Positions 33,630-42,491 of a DNA stretch of 64,000 nucleotides are shown here, piece by piece. The DNA comes from an uncultured Rothia sp. (lineage in GTDB: Bacteria; Actinomycetota; Actinomycetes; Actinomycetales; Micrococcaceae). Location: assembly GCF_916715725.1 (NCBI RefSeq), contig NZ_CAKAPD010000007.1:51961-115960 (forward strand), written 5' to 3'. The position numbers and the translations under genes were made by a program. The first letter of the stretch is position 1, and the number at the start of each line of letters is the position of its first letter. The notes beneath the pieces are model-generated. The model did not search any database. It saw only the letters and a list, made by a program, of their open reading frames with translations, and had not been told where the DNA came from.

Positions 33630-36347
33630 ATGACTTCTTCACCCAAGCCTTCACGTAAGTTGCTCGCCATTGCTGGCGCACTTTCCGTTGTCGCAGGTTC
33701 TTTCGCTGCGGTTCCCGCTACCTTTGCGGCAAACGTCTCCGCTTCCGTCCCCGGAGGAAACTCCCAGACCTCTGCTGAGGAATGCCGCCACATCGCAGTG
33801 AGCGCTACCCAGTACCAGGGCCTGCCCGGCCAGTACCAGCTGGCATACTCTGCGGCAACCTCCTCCCTCTACACCTCCTTCTCTTCCGGCCGCCCGCCGG
33901 TACTGACCGGTGGCGTCGGCACCTGGAACGTTGGATCCACCCCGAGCCTCTCCACTGTCTACCAGTTCCCGACCACTGACTTCACCGCTCGTGGTGCTAC
34001 CGCACCGACCGGTAAGCAGATCGAATCTCCCTACGGTATCGCCTACGACGAGGCAACCGGATACGTATGGGTGACCCAGACCCGCGTCAACAAGGTATCT
34101 GTCTTCGATCCCGCGACCAACAAGATTATCTGGAGCAGCGCAGAAGGCGAGGTCAACCACCCGCGCGAGGTACGCATCGATCCCTCCAGCGGCAAGGTCT
34201 TTGTCTCTGGCTCCGGCGGCATTAGCGTCTTCGACACCACCCTGCACGCTCTGGTCAAGAAGATTGAATTCACCGATGCCAAGGGCGAATCGGACATCGC
34301 AATGAACATGCACGTGGACTCCGCCGATGGCAAGCTCTACGTTCCTTCCCTGAGTGCCGGCACCGTGAAGGTAATCGACACCAAGAGCTACGAGGTTGAG
34401 AAGACCATTCAGCTGCACAAGGACAATGCTGAAGCCGACCTGAACGCCTCTGACGTCACCATCGACAAGTCTCTGAAGGAAATCTACGTCAGCTCCCAGG
34501 GTGACCGTAAGGGCACTAACTCCGGTATCACCGTCTACGACCTGGAAACCGGCGCCTACAAGAAGACCATTCCTTTCGGCTCTCAGGCTCTCGCCCTTGC
34601 CTCCGACGAAGCCCGTGACCTGCTGTACGTGACCGATTACGGTACCGGCAACGTCGGCGTTGTTGACGCACGCACCGGCACCGTTGTGTCTCAGGTGTCC
34701 ACCGGCGCAACTAGCGGTGCGAATGATGTTCTGGTCACTGCAGACGGTAGCGTATACGCTGTAGCACGTAGCATCGAAGGCGCTTCCGCCATTGAAACGA
34801 ACTACACCATCGATAAGACCACCGGCGAATACCGCACCTCTAGCACCGAGCCCAAGGGCAAGGACAACGCAGATTCCCCGATTACCCCCGGCGTCATGGT
34901 GAAGATCAGCACCACCGTTGAAACCACCGCAAAGCCGGCAGTGCAGACTGCTTCTGAAGAACTGGTGAAGACCTACGCTGACGGCGCTAAGCTCTACGCT
35001 GTGAAGGACTGGACCACCGGTGAAACCCTGAAGCTGCGTGGTGAAGGTTTCAAGACCCAGGACGGTTCGAAGGGCTCCGTGCTCGCTGTCAAGCTGAACA
35101 AGGGTCGTATCTCCGCTAAGGAAGAGCCGAAGTTCAACGGTGTTGAGGGCAACAGCGCAGGTGTTTGGGCATACATCCAGGCAGACGAGAACGGTAACTT
35201 CACCGCTGAGTTGCCGTACCCGACCACCGAGAACTCCAACCTGACGGAAAACCTGAAGAGTGGCGACAAGGTGTCGGTCTTCCTGCTCTCCGGCTCCATT
35301 GTTGAAGGTGACACTCCTCGCGGTGGTGAAGCGCTCTCCGCAACTGTTGCAGAGAAGAAGGCAGACACCGCTGAGACCTGCGCACCGGCAGAAACCACCC
35401 AGGTCGCTGCTACTCCTTCTGGCGTGACTACCACTTACCCTGCCGGCACTAAGCTGAGCCTGCCGGATAGCGAACAGCCCACCCCGGCTCCGAGCGAGTC
35501 TGCTAAGCCTGAGCCGACCACTCCGGCTCCGAGCGAGTCTGCTAAGCCCGAACCCAGCACCCCGGCACCCTCCGAGAGTGCAGAGTCCAACGAAGTTGTA
35601 CACGAGTACAAGGACGGCGCTAAGGTCTACTTCCCCAAGACCTGGGATGGCCAGAAGCTGACCTTCCGCGGTGAAGGGTTCAAGACTCTGGACGGTAAGG
35701 GCTCCGTTATCGCAGTCAAGCTGAATAAGGGCGCTATTTCTCCGAAGGAAGAGCCCAAGCTCGAAGGCGTTGAAGGCAATAGCGCAGGCATCTGGGCATA
35801 CATCAAGGCGGACGAAAACGGTAACTTCACCGCAACCATCGACCGCCCCACCGTGGCAAACTCTAACCTGACTGAAGAGCTGAAGACCGGCGATAGCGTT
35901 GCTATCTACCTGCTCTCCGGTTCCCTGGCAGAGAACGATAACGTACGCGGTGGTGTGGCTGCAGAATACACCTTCAGCATCGACAACCAGGCACCTGCAC
36001 CGAAGGCATCCGAATCGGCTAATGCACCTGTAACTAACCCCTCTGAGGCGCCTTCCGCACCGGCAGACTCCAAGGAGCAGGTAAAGGAAAACGCTAAGGA
36101 TCAGTCCAAGGCTCCCGCGGATTCTTTGAAGTCTGAGGCTCAGAAGAAGGACAGCACTGCACCGAAGACCTCCGGCTCTTCGTCGCAGAACGTAGCATCT
36201 TCCAACAACGGCTCCATCGCTTCGAGCTCCTCGAAGTCTTCGCTGGCTAACACCGGTGCTTCGGGCGTTGTCGTTGCTGCAGGAATCGGCGTTCTTGCCC
36301 TGGTCGTTGGCGCAACCGTGCTGGTAGCACGTCGCCGCAAGGCATAG
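33630..36347 (+). CDS. Sortase-anchored surface protein with YncE-like beta-propeller
   Basis: The protein has 905 residues from the ATG at 33630, which has GAGGA five bases upstream; the earlier in-frame ATG at 33567 has no signal-compatible N-terminus. Layout: signal peptide 1-33; YncE/NHL-type propeller about 52-425, with repeated blades such as LYVPSLSAGTVKVIDTKSYE; an unrecognised domain about 447-573; a TPAPSESAKPEP repeat linker about 609-653; a second copy of that domain about 658-787; Ser/Ala/Lys-rich stalk; LANTG sorting motif at 872-876; a membrane helix; and the RRRKA tail. LAXTG points to a class E-type sortase. An iron-box-like operator upstream suggests a role in iron or haem handling or adhesion, which is inferred only. 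Confidence 0.85.
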   Translation: MTSSPKPSRKLLAIAGALSVVAGSFAAVPATFAANVSASVPGGNSQTSAEECRHIAVSATQYQGLPGQYQLAYSAATSSLYTSFSSGRPPVLTGGVGTWNVGSTPSLSTVYQFPTTDFTARGATAPTGKQIESPYGIAYDEATGYVWVTQTRVNKVSVFDPATNKIIWSSAEGEVNHPREVRIDPSSGKVFVSGSGGISVFDTTLHALVKKIEFTDAKGESDIAMNMHVDSADGKLYVPSLSAGTVKVIDTKSYEVEKTIQLHKDNAEADLNASDVTIDKSLKEIYVSSQGDRKGTNSGITVYDLETGAYKKTIPFGSQALALASDEARDLLYVTDYGTGNVGVVDARTGTVVSQVSTGATSGANDVLVTADGSVYAVARSIEGASAIETNYTIDKTTGEYRTSSTEPKGKDNADSPITPGVMVKISTTVETTAKPAVQTASEELVKTYADGAKLYAVKDWTTGETLKLRGEGFKTQDGSKGSVLAVKLNKGRISAKEEPKFNGVEGNSAGVWAYIQADENGNFTAELPYPTTENSNLTENLKSGDKVSVFLLSGSIVEGDTPRGGEALSATVAEKKADTAETCAPAETTQVAATPSGVTTTYPAGTKLSLPDSEQPTPAPSESAKPEPTTPAPSESAKPEPSTPAPSESAESNEVVHEYKDGAKVYFPKTWDGQKLTFRGEGFKTLDGKGSVIAVKLNKGAISPKEEPKLEGVEGNSAGIWAYIKADENGNFTATIDRPTVANSNLTEELKTGDSVAIYLLSGSLAENDNVRGGVAAEYTFSIDNQAPAPKASESANAPVTNPSEAPSAPADSKEQVKENAKDQSKAPADSLKSEAQKKDSTAPKTSGSSSQNVASSNNGSIASSSSKSSLANTGASGVVVAAGIGVLALVVGATVLVARRRKA
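35481..35580. repeat. 39-bp tandem repeat encoding a Pro/Ser/Glu linker
   Basis: Two full 39-bp units (35481-35519, 35520-35558) and a partial third encode TPAPSESAKPEP(T/S). It is a wall-spanning linker and a likely site of length variation between strains. Confidence 0.85.
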
Positions 36348-36462
36348 CCCGTACCCCACGGCAGCTCACGATACTACCGCTTGGTGGTAGCGAAAGAGGT
36401 AGAGCGGGATCTGCTAGATATTCAAGAACCCGATTGACTCTCTGAAACTGCCGATACGCACT

Positions 36463-36510
36463 GAAAGGGGCGGTATCCATCGAACCGATGGGTACCGCCC
36501 CTTTCGTTTT
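36463..36510 (+). terminator. Intrinsic terminator after the surface protein gene
   Basis: GAAAGGGGCGGTA (36463-36475) pairs with TACCGCCCCTTTC (36493-36505). An inner stem CCATCG with CGATGG extends it, and GTTTTG follows. Confidence 0.88.
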
Positions 36511-36688
36511 GCCTATACGTCTGTATTCGAGCGGAAGGCCTAGACCAGGATCAGGAGTAGCAGCGGGGGAGAGCGGAAGAGAAGCGGAGGAAGGGTGAAG
36601 CGCACCCTTTACGCTCGCCCGCCCTTATTTGACGAGTTAACAGCCTGAAGAATGAAGTGCGGGATTCTAACACCTCAAATACGAAGAA

Positions 36689-36714
36689 AACCCGCACCGA
36701 AGTGCGGGTTTAGT
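36689..36714. terminator. Short perfect hairpin with CGAA loop
   Basis: AACCCGCAC, loop CGAA, GTGCGGGTT, with an A-rich run before and TTTA after. It can work as a weak terminator on either strand. The stretch 36511-36688 before it has only a small hairpin (AAGGGT with ACCCTT near 36593-36608). Confidence 0.5.
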
Positions 36715-36807
36715 GTCAAAGCGAGGTTCGGTCCCTAGACAAACGGATTAGCGAGGAAAAAGGGACCCAAGAAATCTGTCCGATAAGGACCGAACCTCTT
36801 GTTTGAC
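36713..36807 (+). promoter_or_regulatory. Inverted-repeat module 1 (terminator/attenuator-like)
   Basis: GTCAAA plus GAGGTTCGGTCC (36715-36734) pairs with GGACCGAACCTC plus TTTGAC (36787-36807). The stem is followed by TTGTTTG, as in an intrinsic terminator. The base of the left arm, GGTCCCT (36730-36736), can instead pair with AGGGACC (36761-36767), so two exclusive folds are possible. It is upstream of the second propeller gene. Confidence 0.5.
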
Positions 36808-37298
36808 GCATGCGTCTCTTCTATTATGGTACATCTCGCTGATTTTCGCACCTTGAATCGCGATTTTTGCTAAAAAACTTGATTTTTGAAAAAACAACCC
36901 TTAATTTCTAAATTTTTAAGCAGATTTTTTCAGAACGCTGTTTTGAGGGGGTCAGAGGTGAAGAAATATTACAAAATCTATGGCTCTGGTCGACTCGATA
37001 TAAGTCTTTTAGTTCTAGAAGATACCGATAGCTCTAGATATATGTCTTTCATGCTAATTATGTTTAGATTGTAAAGCTTTTATGGGGTAAATTTGCCCCG
37101 CTCAGAGCTGGAGGGGGAAACAGCTCAGGATGCCAATATAGGGCCTCTTGAGGATGAAAGACGCAGTGCATTGACTGCGCTAGAAAAGCCTCAAAAATGG
37201 TGGGCAAAGCGTAAGATGTACAGCAGAAAGCTCCGGATGCTAAGCCCGCAAAATATAAGGTGAGCTAGCCTCCAAACTACACAACTCTGGAGATGCCT
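36808..37298. other. AT-rich, palindrome-rich non-coding stretch before the second propeller gene
   Basis: It contains a repeated TCTAGA (37014-37019, 37033-37038), a 16-bp near-palindrome GGGGTAAATTTGCCCC (37084-37099), hairpins GAGCTG with CAGCTC (37105-37126) and CGCAGT with ACTGCG (37162-37179), and a half-site resembling an iron box, TAAGGTGAGC (37256-37265). A 62-codon frame with a TTG start (36886-37074) is not convincing as a gene. Confidence 0.45.
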
Positions 37299-38489
37299 AT
37301 GGTTCCCCCTGTCGCAGGAGAAGAGCAGAAGAACGTGCCGGATGCCAAGCGTTTTTCCGTGGATCGTTCCGCGGGACTTGCTGGCCAATATCAAGTGGCA
37401 TGCAACCCAGAAGAGAACGTTCTTTTTGTAAGTGGAAGCTATAACCACACAAAGACCCACGGCACTCTCTGCGCCACGATTGCTCGCATAAACGCGGATA
37501 CCCTGCAGATTGAGAAGACGGCTACTCTGCCCGTTATCCCGGAAAATAACCCCGAACTAGCACACCTCTTCCAGGCTCAAGCTGCCTATGGGTTAGCCGC
37601 AGACAATGAACGGGGGCTTCTCTGGACCGGAGGAACCCGCACAAACTCGGTCACCGCATACTCCCAAAAGGACCTATCGCTCGTATGGGATTCTCTCGCT
37701 CTAGGAGTAGAGATGCTGACTCCGCGCGAGCTATACGTCGCACCCAACGGTGCCGTGCTCGTTACCGGCATGGGTGGCTACCAGGTGATTTCTGCGCCCA
37801 ACGCAGAAGGGGAGCGTAAGGTTAGCGCCCTTCAAGGGGAAAGTCCCGCCATGCTACTAGGGCCCGTAGCGGATGAAACCCGTAGCCTCCTGTACATCCC
37901 GAATATTATGCGAGATGAAATCTGGGTTGTGGATATGAATACCTGGGAGCTCGTGCGCAGGCTACCCGTAATTGGAGGGGAAGATACCAATACTCCAGTC
38001 GGTGTACACGGCGTGGAGATTGACTCGTCGCGCGGTGAACTATATGTCTCTGCGCAAGGGCGCGAGGGTAAGAACGGCGGTCTATACGTTCTGAGTCTTG
38101 AAGGCGAACGCCTCGATTATCTTCCTTTCGGAAAAATGCCCACCGATATCTTGCTCGATGCAGAACGTCACCTGCTCTATGTTGCTGATTTCGGTGGCAA
38201 GGGGGAGGCGGCAGTCGCTGGTGGTGGAACTATTACCGTCATTAATACGCTCAATCGAACCATTGTTGAGATTGCGCAGGTGGCCCCCACCCGCATAAAC
38301 CACCAGGTTCTGCTGAAGGACGGGAGTGTTATTGCTGTCGATAAAGCAGGAGACTACCCCGCAGCTGAGGTTCCCTACGTGCTGGATGCAAACTCTGGCG
38401 AATACTACGAGGCTGCAGAAGAGACTCGACCGGGAGAACCTCCTCGCCCTATCGCTCGTGACGGTATCGCGAAAGTATATATGCCCTAG
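37299..38489 (+). CDS. YncE-like beta-propeller protein without signal peptide
   Basis: The protein has 396 residues from the ATG at 37299, which has GGAG six bases upstream; the ATG at 37293 directly abuts GGAG and is less likely. It is a paralogue of the propeller part of the neighbouring surface protein: GLAGQYQVACNPEENVLFVSGS aligns with GLPGQYQLAYSAATSSLYTSFS, and ELYVSAQGREGKNGGLYV with EIYVSSQGDRKGTNSGITV. It has no signal peptide, no anchor domain and no LAXTG motif. It may be a cytoplasmic protein, or a duplicate that lost its secretion and wall-anchor parts. The reading frame is intact, which argues against a simple pseudogene. Function is unknown. Confidence 0.7.
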   Translation: MVPPVAGEEQKNVPDAKRFSVDRSAGLAGQYQVACNPEENVLFVSGSYNHTKTHGTLCATIARINADTLQIEKTATLPVIPENNPELAHLFQAQAAYGLAADNERGLLWTGGTRTNSVTAYSQKDLSLVWDSLALGVEMLTPRELYVAPNGAVLVTGMGGYQVISAPNAEGERKVSALQGESPAMLLGPVADETRSLLYIPNIMRDEIWVVDMNTWELVRRLPVIGGEDTNTPVGVHGVEIDSSRGELYVSAQGREGKNGGLYVLSLEGERLDYLPFGKMPTDILLDAERHLLYVADFGGKGEAAVAGGGTITVINTLNRTIVEIAQVAPTRINHQVLLKDGSVIAVDKAGDYPAAEVPYVLDANSGEYYEAAEETRPGEPPRPIARDGIAKVYMP

Positions 38490-38644
38490 ATGATGAGTGA
38501 AGAGCGGCTGAGTCGCCAATGTCGTGTCTGCTGTGCTCTCGCGTCGTATGCATGTTTGTGTAAGGAGCGGAACCGCGGTAATCTCCCGCCAGCCCCGCGG
38601 CAAGTCTGTCGTGGAGGCATATTAAAACGTAGTAAAATATAAAT

Positions 38645-38750
38645 ATCTACCATCCTTGTTTGACACATTGTTTGGTAGATTTCTCGAGGCCCCTTCAGTT
38701 TCTTATGCGTCAGGAACTACACGAAGGGGCCTCCTGCTTTAAGTGTCAAA
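38645..38750 (+). promoter_or_regulatory. Inverted-repeat module 2 (terminator-like)
   Basis: ATCTACCA (38645-38652) pairs with TGGTAGAT (38673-38680); then GAGGCCCCTTC (38685-38695) pairs with GAAGGGGCCTC (38723-38733), extended inward by AGTTTC with GGAACT; the whole is framed by TTTGACAC (38659-38666) and GTGTCAAA (38743-38750). The tail CTGCTTTAAG is moderately T-rich. It probably ends the second propeller transcript. Confidence 0.5.
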
Positions 38751-38860
38751 TAAGAGACCTTCTCGCTCGAGGGTGATGTGGGATATGAGGTTTTTAGTCC
38801 CTAAACCCGACTATTTCCAGAGATAGGGTGGGGGAGACCGAAATCATAGTCAGCAAACTC

Positions 38861-38889
38861 TTGCGCTACATACCTGCTTCCTGTACAGT
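38861..38889 (+). promoter_or_regulatory. Promoter of the spc operon (rplN)
   Basis: TTGCGC (38861-38866), a 17-base spacer and TACAGT (38884-38889). It lies downstream of all propeller-gene terminators, so it would give the spc operon independent transcription. Confidence 0.6.
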
Positions 38890-38894
38890 GTTAA

Positions 38895-39146
38895 GACTGT
38901 GTGGCTGTATCCAAATAGCCGCGCAACCACGGGCTTCTCGTGCCAGTGCATAATGCCGCTACTTACGGGTGGGATACGCCCGCTTCATGCGGGTCCAAAT
39001 GCTTCTGGCATGGGTTTGCCCCAGGCGTTTCCGCTAACCCCTTCCACAGAGATGGGGCCCGGGGCGTCAACCAATCCCGTAAAAATGTTCCGCAAGGCTG
39101 GCTCGCGCCTAAAGCGAGTCGGAACCGGCGAGACGACAGGAGAAAT
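38895..39146 (+). promoter_or_regulatory. Leader of the spc operon
   Basis: This leader of about 250 bases has no gene. Hairpins include CCCGC (38979-38983) with GCGGG (38989-38993) and CTCGC (39102-39106) with GCGAG (39114-39118), the latter just before the AGGAG ribosome site of rplN. Function is unproven. Confidence 0.4.
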
Positions 39147-39518
39147 ATGATTCAGCAGGAGTCGCGACTGAAGGTCGCCGACAACACTGGTGCGAAGGAA
39201 ATCCTGACCATCCGTGTTCTCGGTGGTTCCTCGCGTCGCTACGCAGGCATTGGCGACATCATTGTCGCAACCGTCAAGGATGCAATCCCCGGCGGTACCG
39301 TAAAGAAGGGTGACGTTGTCAAGGCAGTCGTCGTCCGCACCAAGAAGGAAACCCGTCGTCCCGACGGTTCCTACATCAAGTTCGACGAGAACTCCGCAGT
39401 GATCCTGAAGAACACTGATGGTGATCCCCGTGGTACCCGTATCTTCGGCCCCGTGGGTCGTGAGCTTCGCGACAAGAAGTTCATGAAGATCGTTTCGCTG
39501 GCTCCGGAGGTGCTCTAA
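39147..39518 (+). CDS. rplN: 50S ribosomal protein L14
   Basis: L14 has 123 residues from the ATG at 39147 (AGGAGAAAT upstream). It begins [18 protein letters not shown], the universal L14 start; the longer in-frame extension is non-coding leader. It is the first gene of the spc operon here, normally directly after rpsQ. Confidence 0.98.
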   Translation: MIQQESRLKVADNTGAKEILTIRVLGGSSRRYAGIGDIIVATVKDAIPGGTVKKGDVVKAVVVRTKKETRRPDGSYIKFDENSAVILKNTDGDPRGTRIFGPVGRELRDKKFMKIVSLAPEVL

Positions 39519-39521
39519 TTC

Positions 39522-39857
39522 ATGGCTAAGATCAAGTCCGGCGACCTGGTTCAGGTTATTTCCGGTGCAGATAAGGGCAAGCAGGGCAAGGTTCTGAAGG
39601 TTCTCCCCAAGGAAAACCGCGTGATTGTTGAGGGCGTTAAGGTCGTCACCAAGCACACCAAGGCTAACCCCCTGACCGGCGCAGCAGGCGGCATTCAGAA
39701 GGTTGAGGCACCGATCCACGTTTCTAACGTTGCGATTGTTGACCCCGAGACCAAGAAGCCGACCCGTGTTGGTTTCCGCCTCGAGACTGTAGAGCGTGAC
39801 GGCAAGGAGCGCACCGTTCGCGTGCGCGTTGCTAAGCGTTCGGGTAAGGACATCTAA
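39522..39857 (+). CDS. rplX: 50S ribosomal protein L24
   Basis: L24 has 111 residues, with the KOW motif near [20 protein letters not shown]. It is an early assembly protein of the large subunit. It overlaps rplE by one base. Confidence 0.97.
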   Translation: MAKIKSGDLVQVISGADKGKQGKVLKVLPKENRVIVEGVKVVTKHTKANPLTGAAGGIQKVEAPIHVSNVAIVDPETKKPTRVGFRLETVERDGKERTVRVRVAKRSGKDI

Positions 39858-40417
39858 TGACCGAAACCAAGATCACCCCCCGCTTCAAGACCAAGTACGC
39901 TGAGGTCGTCGTTCCCGCTCTGCAGGAAGAGTTCAAGTACGAGAACGTCATGCAGACCCCGAAGATCGTTAAGGTCGTCGTAAACATGGGTGTTGGCGAG
40001 GCAGCTCGCGACGCAAAGCTCATGGACGGCGCAATCCGCGATCTCACCGCAATCACCGGTCAGAAGCCGATTGTTACCCGCGCTAAGAAGTCCATCGCAC
40101 AGTTCAAGCTGCGCGAAGGTATGCCCATTGGTGCACACGTCACCCTGCGTGGCGACCGCATGTGGGAATTCCTGGACCGCCTCGTCACCCTGGCACTGCC
40201 CCGAATCCGCGACTTCCGCGGCCTCTCGGACCGCCAGTTCGACGGTAACGGTAACTACACCTTCGGTCTGACCGAGCAGTCCATGTTCCACGAAATCGAT
40301 CAGGACTCGATCGACCGCGTGCGTGGTATGGACATCACCGTGGTGACCTCCGCGAAGACCGACGAAGAAGGCCGTGCAATCCTGAAGGCACTGGGCTTCC
40401 CGTTCAAGACCAACTAA
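39857..40417 (+). CDS. rplE: 50S ribosomal protein L5
   Basis: L5 has 186 residues and binds 5S rRNA; motifs are [27 protein letters not shown] and [12 protein letters not shown]. The gene is followed directly by rpsH; the rpsN gene often found between them is absent. The 73-base gap holds a small hairpin, ACCCCG with CGGGGT. Confidence 0.98.
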   Translation: MTETKITPRFKTKYAEVVVPALQEEFKYENVMQTPKIVKVVVNMGVGEAARDAKLMDGAIRDLTAITGQKPIVTRAKKSIAQFKLREGMPIGAHVTLRGDRMWEFLDRLVTLALPRIRDFRGLSDRQFDGNGNYTFGLTEQSMFHEIDQDSIDRVRGMDITVVTSAKTDEEGRAILKALGFPFKTN

Positions 40418-40490
40418 CGACTACGTTGTAGGTCCAGACCCCGTTACCGCGGGGTAGGGAAACCACAACGAGGAAGGGCAAAAGCCCACA

Positions 40491-40889
40491 ATGACTATGA
40501 CTGATCCGGTCGCAGATATGCTGACCCGTTTGCGTAACGCAAACTCCGCATACCACGACACCGTATCCATGCCCTACTCCAAGCTGAAGTCTCGCATTGC
40601 TGAGATCCTGAAGGCTGAGGGCTACATCGCCGACGTGAAGGTTGAGGATGCAAAGGTCGGCAAGACCCTGACCCTCGTCCTCAAGTACGGTCCGTCCCGC
40701 GAGCGTTCCATCGCTGGCGTGCGTCGTATTTCCAAGCCGGGCCTGCGTACCTACGCAAAGTCCACCAACCTGCCCCAGGTTCTGGGTGGCCTCGGCATCG
40801 CAATCCTGTCCACCTCTTCGGGTCTGCTCACTGACAAGCAGGCTGCGAAGAAGGGCGTGGGCGGCGAAGTCATCGCTTACATCTGGTAG
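40491..40889 (+). CDS. rpsH: 30S ribosomal protein S8
   Basis: S8 has 132 residues. Two ATG codons, 40491 and 40497, are possible; 40491 has the better distance to AGGAAGGG. The core contains [14 protein letters not shown] and ends [11 protein letters not shown]. In E. coli S8 represses the spc operon. Confidence 0.97.
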   Translation: MTMTDPVADMLTRLRNANSAYHDTVSMPYSKLKSRIAEILKAEGYIADVKVEDAKVGKTLTLVLKYGPSRERSIAGVRRISKPGLRTYAKSTNLPQVLGGLGIAILSTSSGLLTDKQAAKKGVGGEVIAYIW

Positions 40890-40916
40890 TCGGTTAGAAG
40901 AGAAAGGAAGAGAATA

Positions 40917-41453
40917 ATGTCACGTATTGGACGTCTCCCCATCTCGGTTCCCGCCGGCGTTGAGGTTAAGGTCGATGGCAACCTGGTCACCGTTAAGGGC
41001 CCCAAGGGCGAGCTCTCCCACAAGGTAGCTTCCCCCATCACCGTGGCACTGAACGAAAACGAGATCGTTGTATCTCGTCCGAACGACGAGCGCCTGTCTC
41101 GCTCGCTGCACGGTCTGACTCGTACCCTGATTCAGAACCTGATTATCGGCGTTACCTCCGGCTACGAGAAGAAGCTGGAAATCGTTGGTACCGGTTACCG
41201 TGTGACCCCGAAGGGTAACGACCTGGAGTTCGCTCTGGGCTACTCCCACCCGATCAACATCACCGCTCCCGAGGGCATTACCTTCGCAGTGGAGGGTGCT
41301 AACAAGCTGACCGTGTCGGGTATCGACAAGCAGCTCGTTGGTCAGGTTGCAGCAAACATTCGTGGTCTGCGTAAGCCCGATCCCTACAAGGGTAAGGGTG
41401 TTCGCTACGCAGGTGAGCACATCCGCCGCAAGGTCGGAAAGGCTGGTAAGTAA
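40917..41453 (+). CDS. rplF: 50S ribosomal protein L6
   Basis: L6 has 178 residues with two repeated alpha/beta domains, beginning [15 protein letters not shown]; the C-terminal motif is [16 protein letters not shown]. Typical spacing within the spc operon. Confidence 0.98.
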   Translation: MSRIGRLPISVPAGVEVKVDGNLVTVKGPKGELSHKVASPITVALNENEIVVSRPNDERLSRSLHGLTRTLIQNLIIGVTSGYEKKLEIVGTGYRVTPKGNDLEFALGYSHPINITAPEGITFAVEGANKLTVSGIDKQLVGQVAANIRGLRKPDPYKGKGVRYAGEHIRRKVGKAGK

Positions 41454-41455
41454 AC

Positions 41456-41815
41456 ATGGCTATCAAGTCGAAGGCAGCGCAGCGTGCACGTCGTCACGCT
41501 CGCATCCGCAAGTACGTTTCGGGTACCGCTGCGCGTCCGCGCCTGTGCGTCACCCGTTCGACCCGTCACATGTTCGTTCAGGTTATCGACGATGTCAAGG
41601 GCGTAACCCTGGCATCCGCTTCCACCATGGAAGCAGAGCTGCGTGCAGCTGACCTGGACAAGACCGCTAAGGCAAAGCGCGTTGGTGAGCTCGTTGCAGA
41701 GCGTGCCAAGGCAGCTGGTGTTGAGGCAGTCGTGTTCGACCGCGGTGGTAACAAGTACCACGGCCGTGTTGCAGCCGTTGCTGACGGTGCACGCGAGGGA
41801 GGTCTTGCACTCTAA
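41456..41815 (+). CDS. rplR: 50S ribosomal protein L18
   Basis: L18 has 119 residues and is a 5S rRNA-binding protein, with an Arg-rich start and the motif [21 protein letters not shown]. It overlaps rpsE by one base. Confidence 0.97.
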   Translation: MAIKSKAAQRARRHARIRKYVSGTAARPRLCVTRSTRHMFVQVIDDVKGVTLASASTMEAELRAADLDKTAKAKRVGELVAERAKAAGVEAVVFDRGGNKYHGRVAAVADGAREGGLAL

Positions 41816-42489
41816 TGAGCGAGCAGAACGTAAAGGAAACTCAGGTGAGCGAAGCAGTAGTAGCTGAAACCGCTGAGACCTCCAACCAGCGCGAGGAGCG
41901 CCGCAACAACCGCGGCGAGCGTCGTGGCCGTGGTGAGCGCCGTAACAACCGCGCTCGCGAGGAGGAGAAGGACAAGTACATCGAGCGCGTTGTGACCATC
42001 AACCGCGTTTCCAAGGTCGTCAAGGGTGGTCGTCGCTTCAGCTTCACCGCACTGGTCGTCGTTGGTGACGGTAACGGCCTGGTCGGCGTTGGCTACGGTA
42101 AGGCTAAGGAAGTTCCCGCAGCAATCTCCAAAGGTGTCGAGGAAGCAAAGAAGAACTTCTTCCGCGTTCCCCGCATCGAAGGCCGCACCATCCCGCACCG
42201 TGTGCAGGGTGAGGCAGCTGCAGGCGTTGTGATGCTCCGCCCGGCAACCGCTGGTACCGGTGTTATCGCAGGTGGCCCCGTGCGTGCAGTACTCGAGTGC
42301 GCAGGCATTCACGACGTGCTGTCCAAGTCGCTCGGTTCCTCGAACCAGATCAACATCGTTCACGCAACTGTTGCAGCACTCAAGGAGCTCGAGGAGCCCC
42401 TGGCAGTGGCAGCCCGCCGTGGCCTGCCCACCGATGAGGTTATCCCCAGCTACCTGCGCAACACCAAGTCTGAAAAGGCAGGTGCGTAG
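41815..42489 (+). CDS. rpsE: 30S ribosomal protein S5
   Basis: S5 has 224 residues. An Arg/Asn/Glu-rich N-terminal extension of about 60 residues precedes the S5 double-stranded RNA-binding domain ([20 protein letters not shown]). The core [21 protein letters not shown] is intact. The extension resembles those of other actinobacteria and, like the S3 tail, is low-complexity and charged. Confidence 0.97.
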   Translation: MSEQNVKETQVSEAVVAETAETSNQREERRNNRGERRGRGERRNNRAREEEKDKYIERVVTINRVSKVVKGGRRFSFTALVVVGDGNGLVGVGYGKAKEVPAAISKGVEEAKKNFFRVPRIEGRTIPHRVQGEAAAGVVMLRPATAGTGVIAGGPVRAVLECAGIHDVLSKSLGSSNQINIVHATVAALKELEEPLAVAARRGLPTDEVIPSYLRNTKSEKAGA

Positions 42490-42491
42490 TA

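Noticed and set aside
36713..36807. Module 1 as a tRNA-like or T-box element because of GGTTCG
   Set aside because: It has no acceptor-stem layout, no anticodon arm and no T-box conserved sequence.
36886..37074. 62-codon frame with TTG start in the AT-rich stretch
   Set aside because: There is no ribosome site, no known motif and the composition fits AT-rich non-coding DNA.
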